Assembly: GCA_947372405.1 (NCBI GenBank)
Contig: CANBTO010000404.1
Location: 1 to 5,296 of the forward strand
Origin: Verrucomicrobiaceae bacterium
Lineage (GTDB): Bacteria; Verrucomicrobiota; Verrucomicrobiae; Verrucomicrobiales; Akkermansiaceae
Direction of reading: 5' to 3'
DNA length: 5,296 nt
Below, one piece after another: positions 4,677 through 5,296 of the stretch (positions within the stretch are counted from its first letter, which is position 1; every line of letters begins with the position of its first letter). Below the pieces are notes generated by a model. That model searched no databases and was not told where the DNA came from. It saw nothing but the letters and a program-made list of their open reading frames with translations. The translations under genes were made by a program, and so were the position numbers.

Positions 4677-5296
4677 ATGCTTCGCGGCGTGTTGAAGCCC
4701 CGATTTGAAACAGACGCGCTGGTTGGCCGCAAAGCCTTCTGCGACGCGCTGGTCCGCTGGTTTTCGAAAAACGGCAGGGACTATCCCTGGCGGCGGACGG
4801 TGGAGCCTTATGAGATCCTGGTTTCCGAGGTGATGCTCCAGCAGACGCAGATCGCGACCGTATTGGGAAAAGGGTATTACACGCGTTTTCTGGAGGTTTT
4901 TCCGGATGTGCGGACGCTGGCGGTAGCGGAGGACGCGGCCCTGCTGAAGGCATGGGAGGGACTCGGCTACTATCGGAGGGCGAGAATGCTGCGCGAAACC
5001 GCGCGGGCGGTGATCGCGAATCACGGCGGTGTTTTCCCGAAGGACCGTGACGAATTGATGAAGCTTCCGGGCATCGGTCCCTACACGGCCGGGGCCTTGC
5101 GGGCCTTCGCCTTCAATCTTCCGGCGGTGCTGGTGGATGGAAATGTGGCGAGGGTGCTTTCGAGAGTCATGGATTTCTCCGATCCGGTCGATGAAACGGG
5201 CGGGATCAAACAGCTCTGGAACTGGGCGGAGGAGCTTGCGGACCCGAAGCGGGCGCGGTCCTATCATGCGGCGTTGATGGAACTCGGACAGGTGGT
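4677..5296 (+). CDS. mutY: A/G-specific adenine glycosylase MutY, N-terminal part (cut by window end)
   Basis: This base-excision repair enzyme removes adenine mispaired with 8-oxoguanine or guanine. The visible 206 codons cover most of the helix-hairpin-helix glycosylase domain. SEVMLQQTQIATV (50-62) holds the family's catalytic glutamate, E51. WEGLGYYRRAR (93-103) is conserved. LPGIGPYTAGA (130-140) is the helix-hairpin-helix, and VDGNVARVLSR (153-163) carries the conserved aspartate D154. The four cysteines of the [4Fe-4S] cluster and the C-terminal NUDIX-like 8-oxoG-recognition domain lie beyond the window. The start at 4677 gives ten residues before the conserved region and has a fitting GGAG. 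It is close behind the solenoid gene with no terminator between, so co-transcription is possible. No frameshift or missing key residue is seen. Confidence 0.95.
   Translation, partial: MLRGVLKPRFETDALVGRKAFCDALVRWFSKNGRDYPWRRTVEPYEILVSEVMLQQTQIATVLGKGYYTRFLEVFPDVRTLAVAEDAALLKAWEGLGYYRRARMLRETARAVIANHGGVFPKDRDELMKLPGIGPYTAGALRAFAFNLPAVLVDGNVARVLSRVMDFSDPVDETGGIKQLWNWAEELADPKRARSYHAALMELGQV

Noticed and set aside
4619..4708. 29-codon ORF starting at the TAATG overlap with the solenoid stop
   Set aside because: It is short, has no recognisable features and runs out of frame into the mutY start. mutY has its own ATG and GGAG.
4458..5267. 269-codon open frame on the minus strand
   Set aside because: It is the antisense of mutY and the solenoid end. 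The plus frame matches MutY catalytic motifs, and the minus translation is Arg/Pro/His-rich without recognisable features.

Overview
The window reads as bacterial chromosome with moderately high GC (a sampled row of bioB hand-counts to 60% GC). Three things suggest a Verrucomicrobiota or other Planctomycetes-Verrucomicrobia-Chlamydiae-like organism. One is a secreted DxDGDG-repeat protein with a poly-glycine tail. Another is a membrane-anchored solenoid of 32-residue W...DP repeats. The third is start codons often lacking a Shine-Dalgarno sequence. This placement is inference from protein style, not from a marker gene.

Left part (1-682), mobile DNA. The window opens in the last 30 codons of an IS3-family transposase, and the IS right end appears to lie at about 128. 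Directly abutting it is what looks like a complete integron gene cassette (130-661). It has a GTTGTGC core at its left edge, one 134-residue ORF of unknown function with lower GC than its surroundings, and then a ~93-base imperfect hairpin with attC architecture. The R'' box of that hairpin (GCACAAC) is the exact reverse complement of the left-edge core, as expected for a cassette and its own attC. No integrase lies in the window, so this is a solitary cassette or the edge of a larger array.

Middle part (683-2267), chromosomal genes. A small three-helix membrane protein is on the minus strand, its 3' end 15 bases from the attC. Divergent from it is bioB (biotin synthase), with all expected Fe-S ligands and an unusual cysteine-rich C-terminal tail.

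Right part (2268-5296), plus strand. First comes a secreted, very acidic Ca2+-binding-type repeat protein, followed by a strong intrinsic terminator. Next, only 17 bases beyond the terminator T-tract, is a membrane-anchored protein of twelve 32-residue helical repeats. Last is the 5' 206 codons of mutY (A/G-specific adenine glycosylase), cut by the window end. The solenoid gene and mutY are 57 bases apart and may be co-transcribed. I see no functional link between bioB, the two exported proteins and mutY. The most unusual content is the solitary cassette at the IS end.
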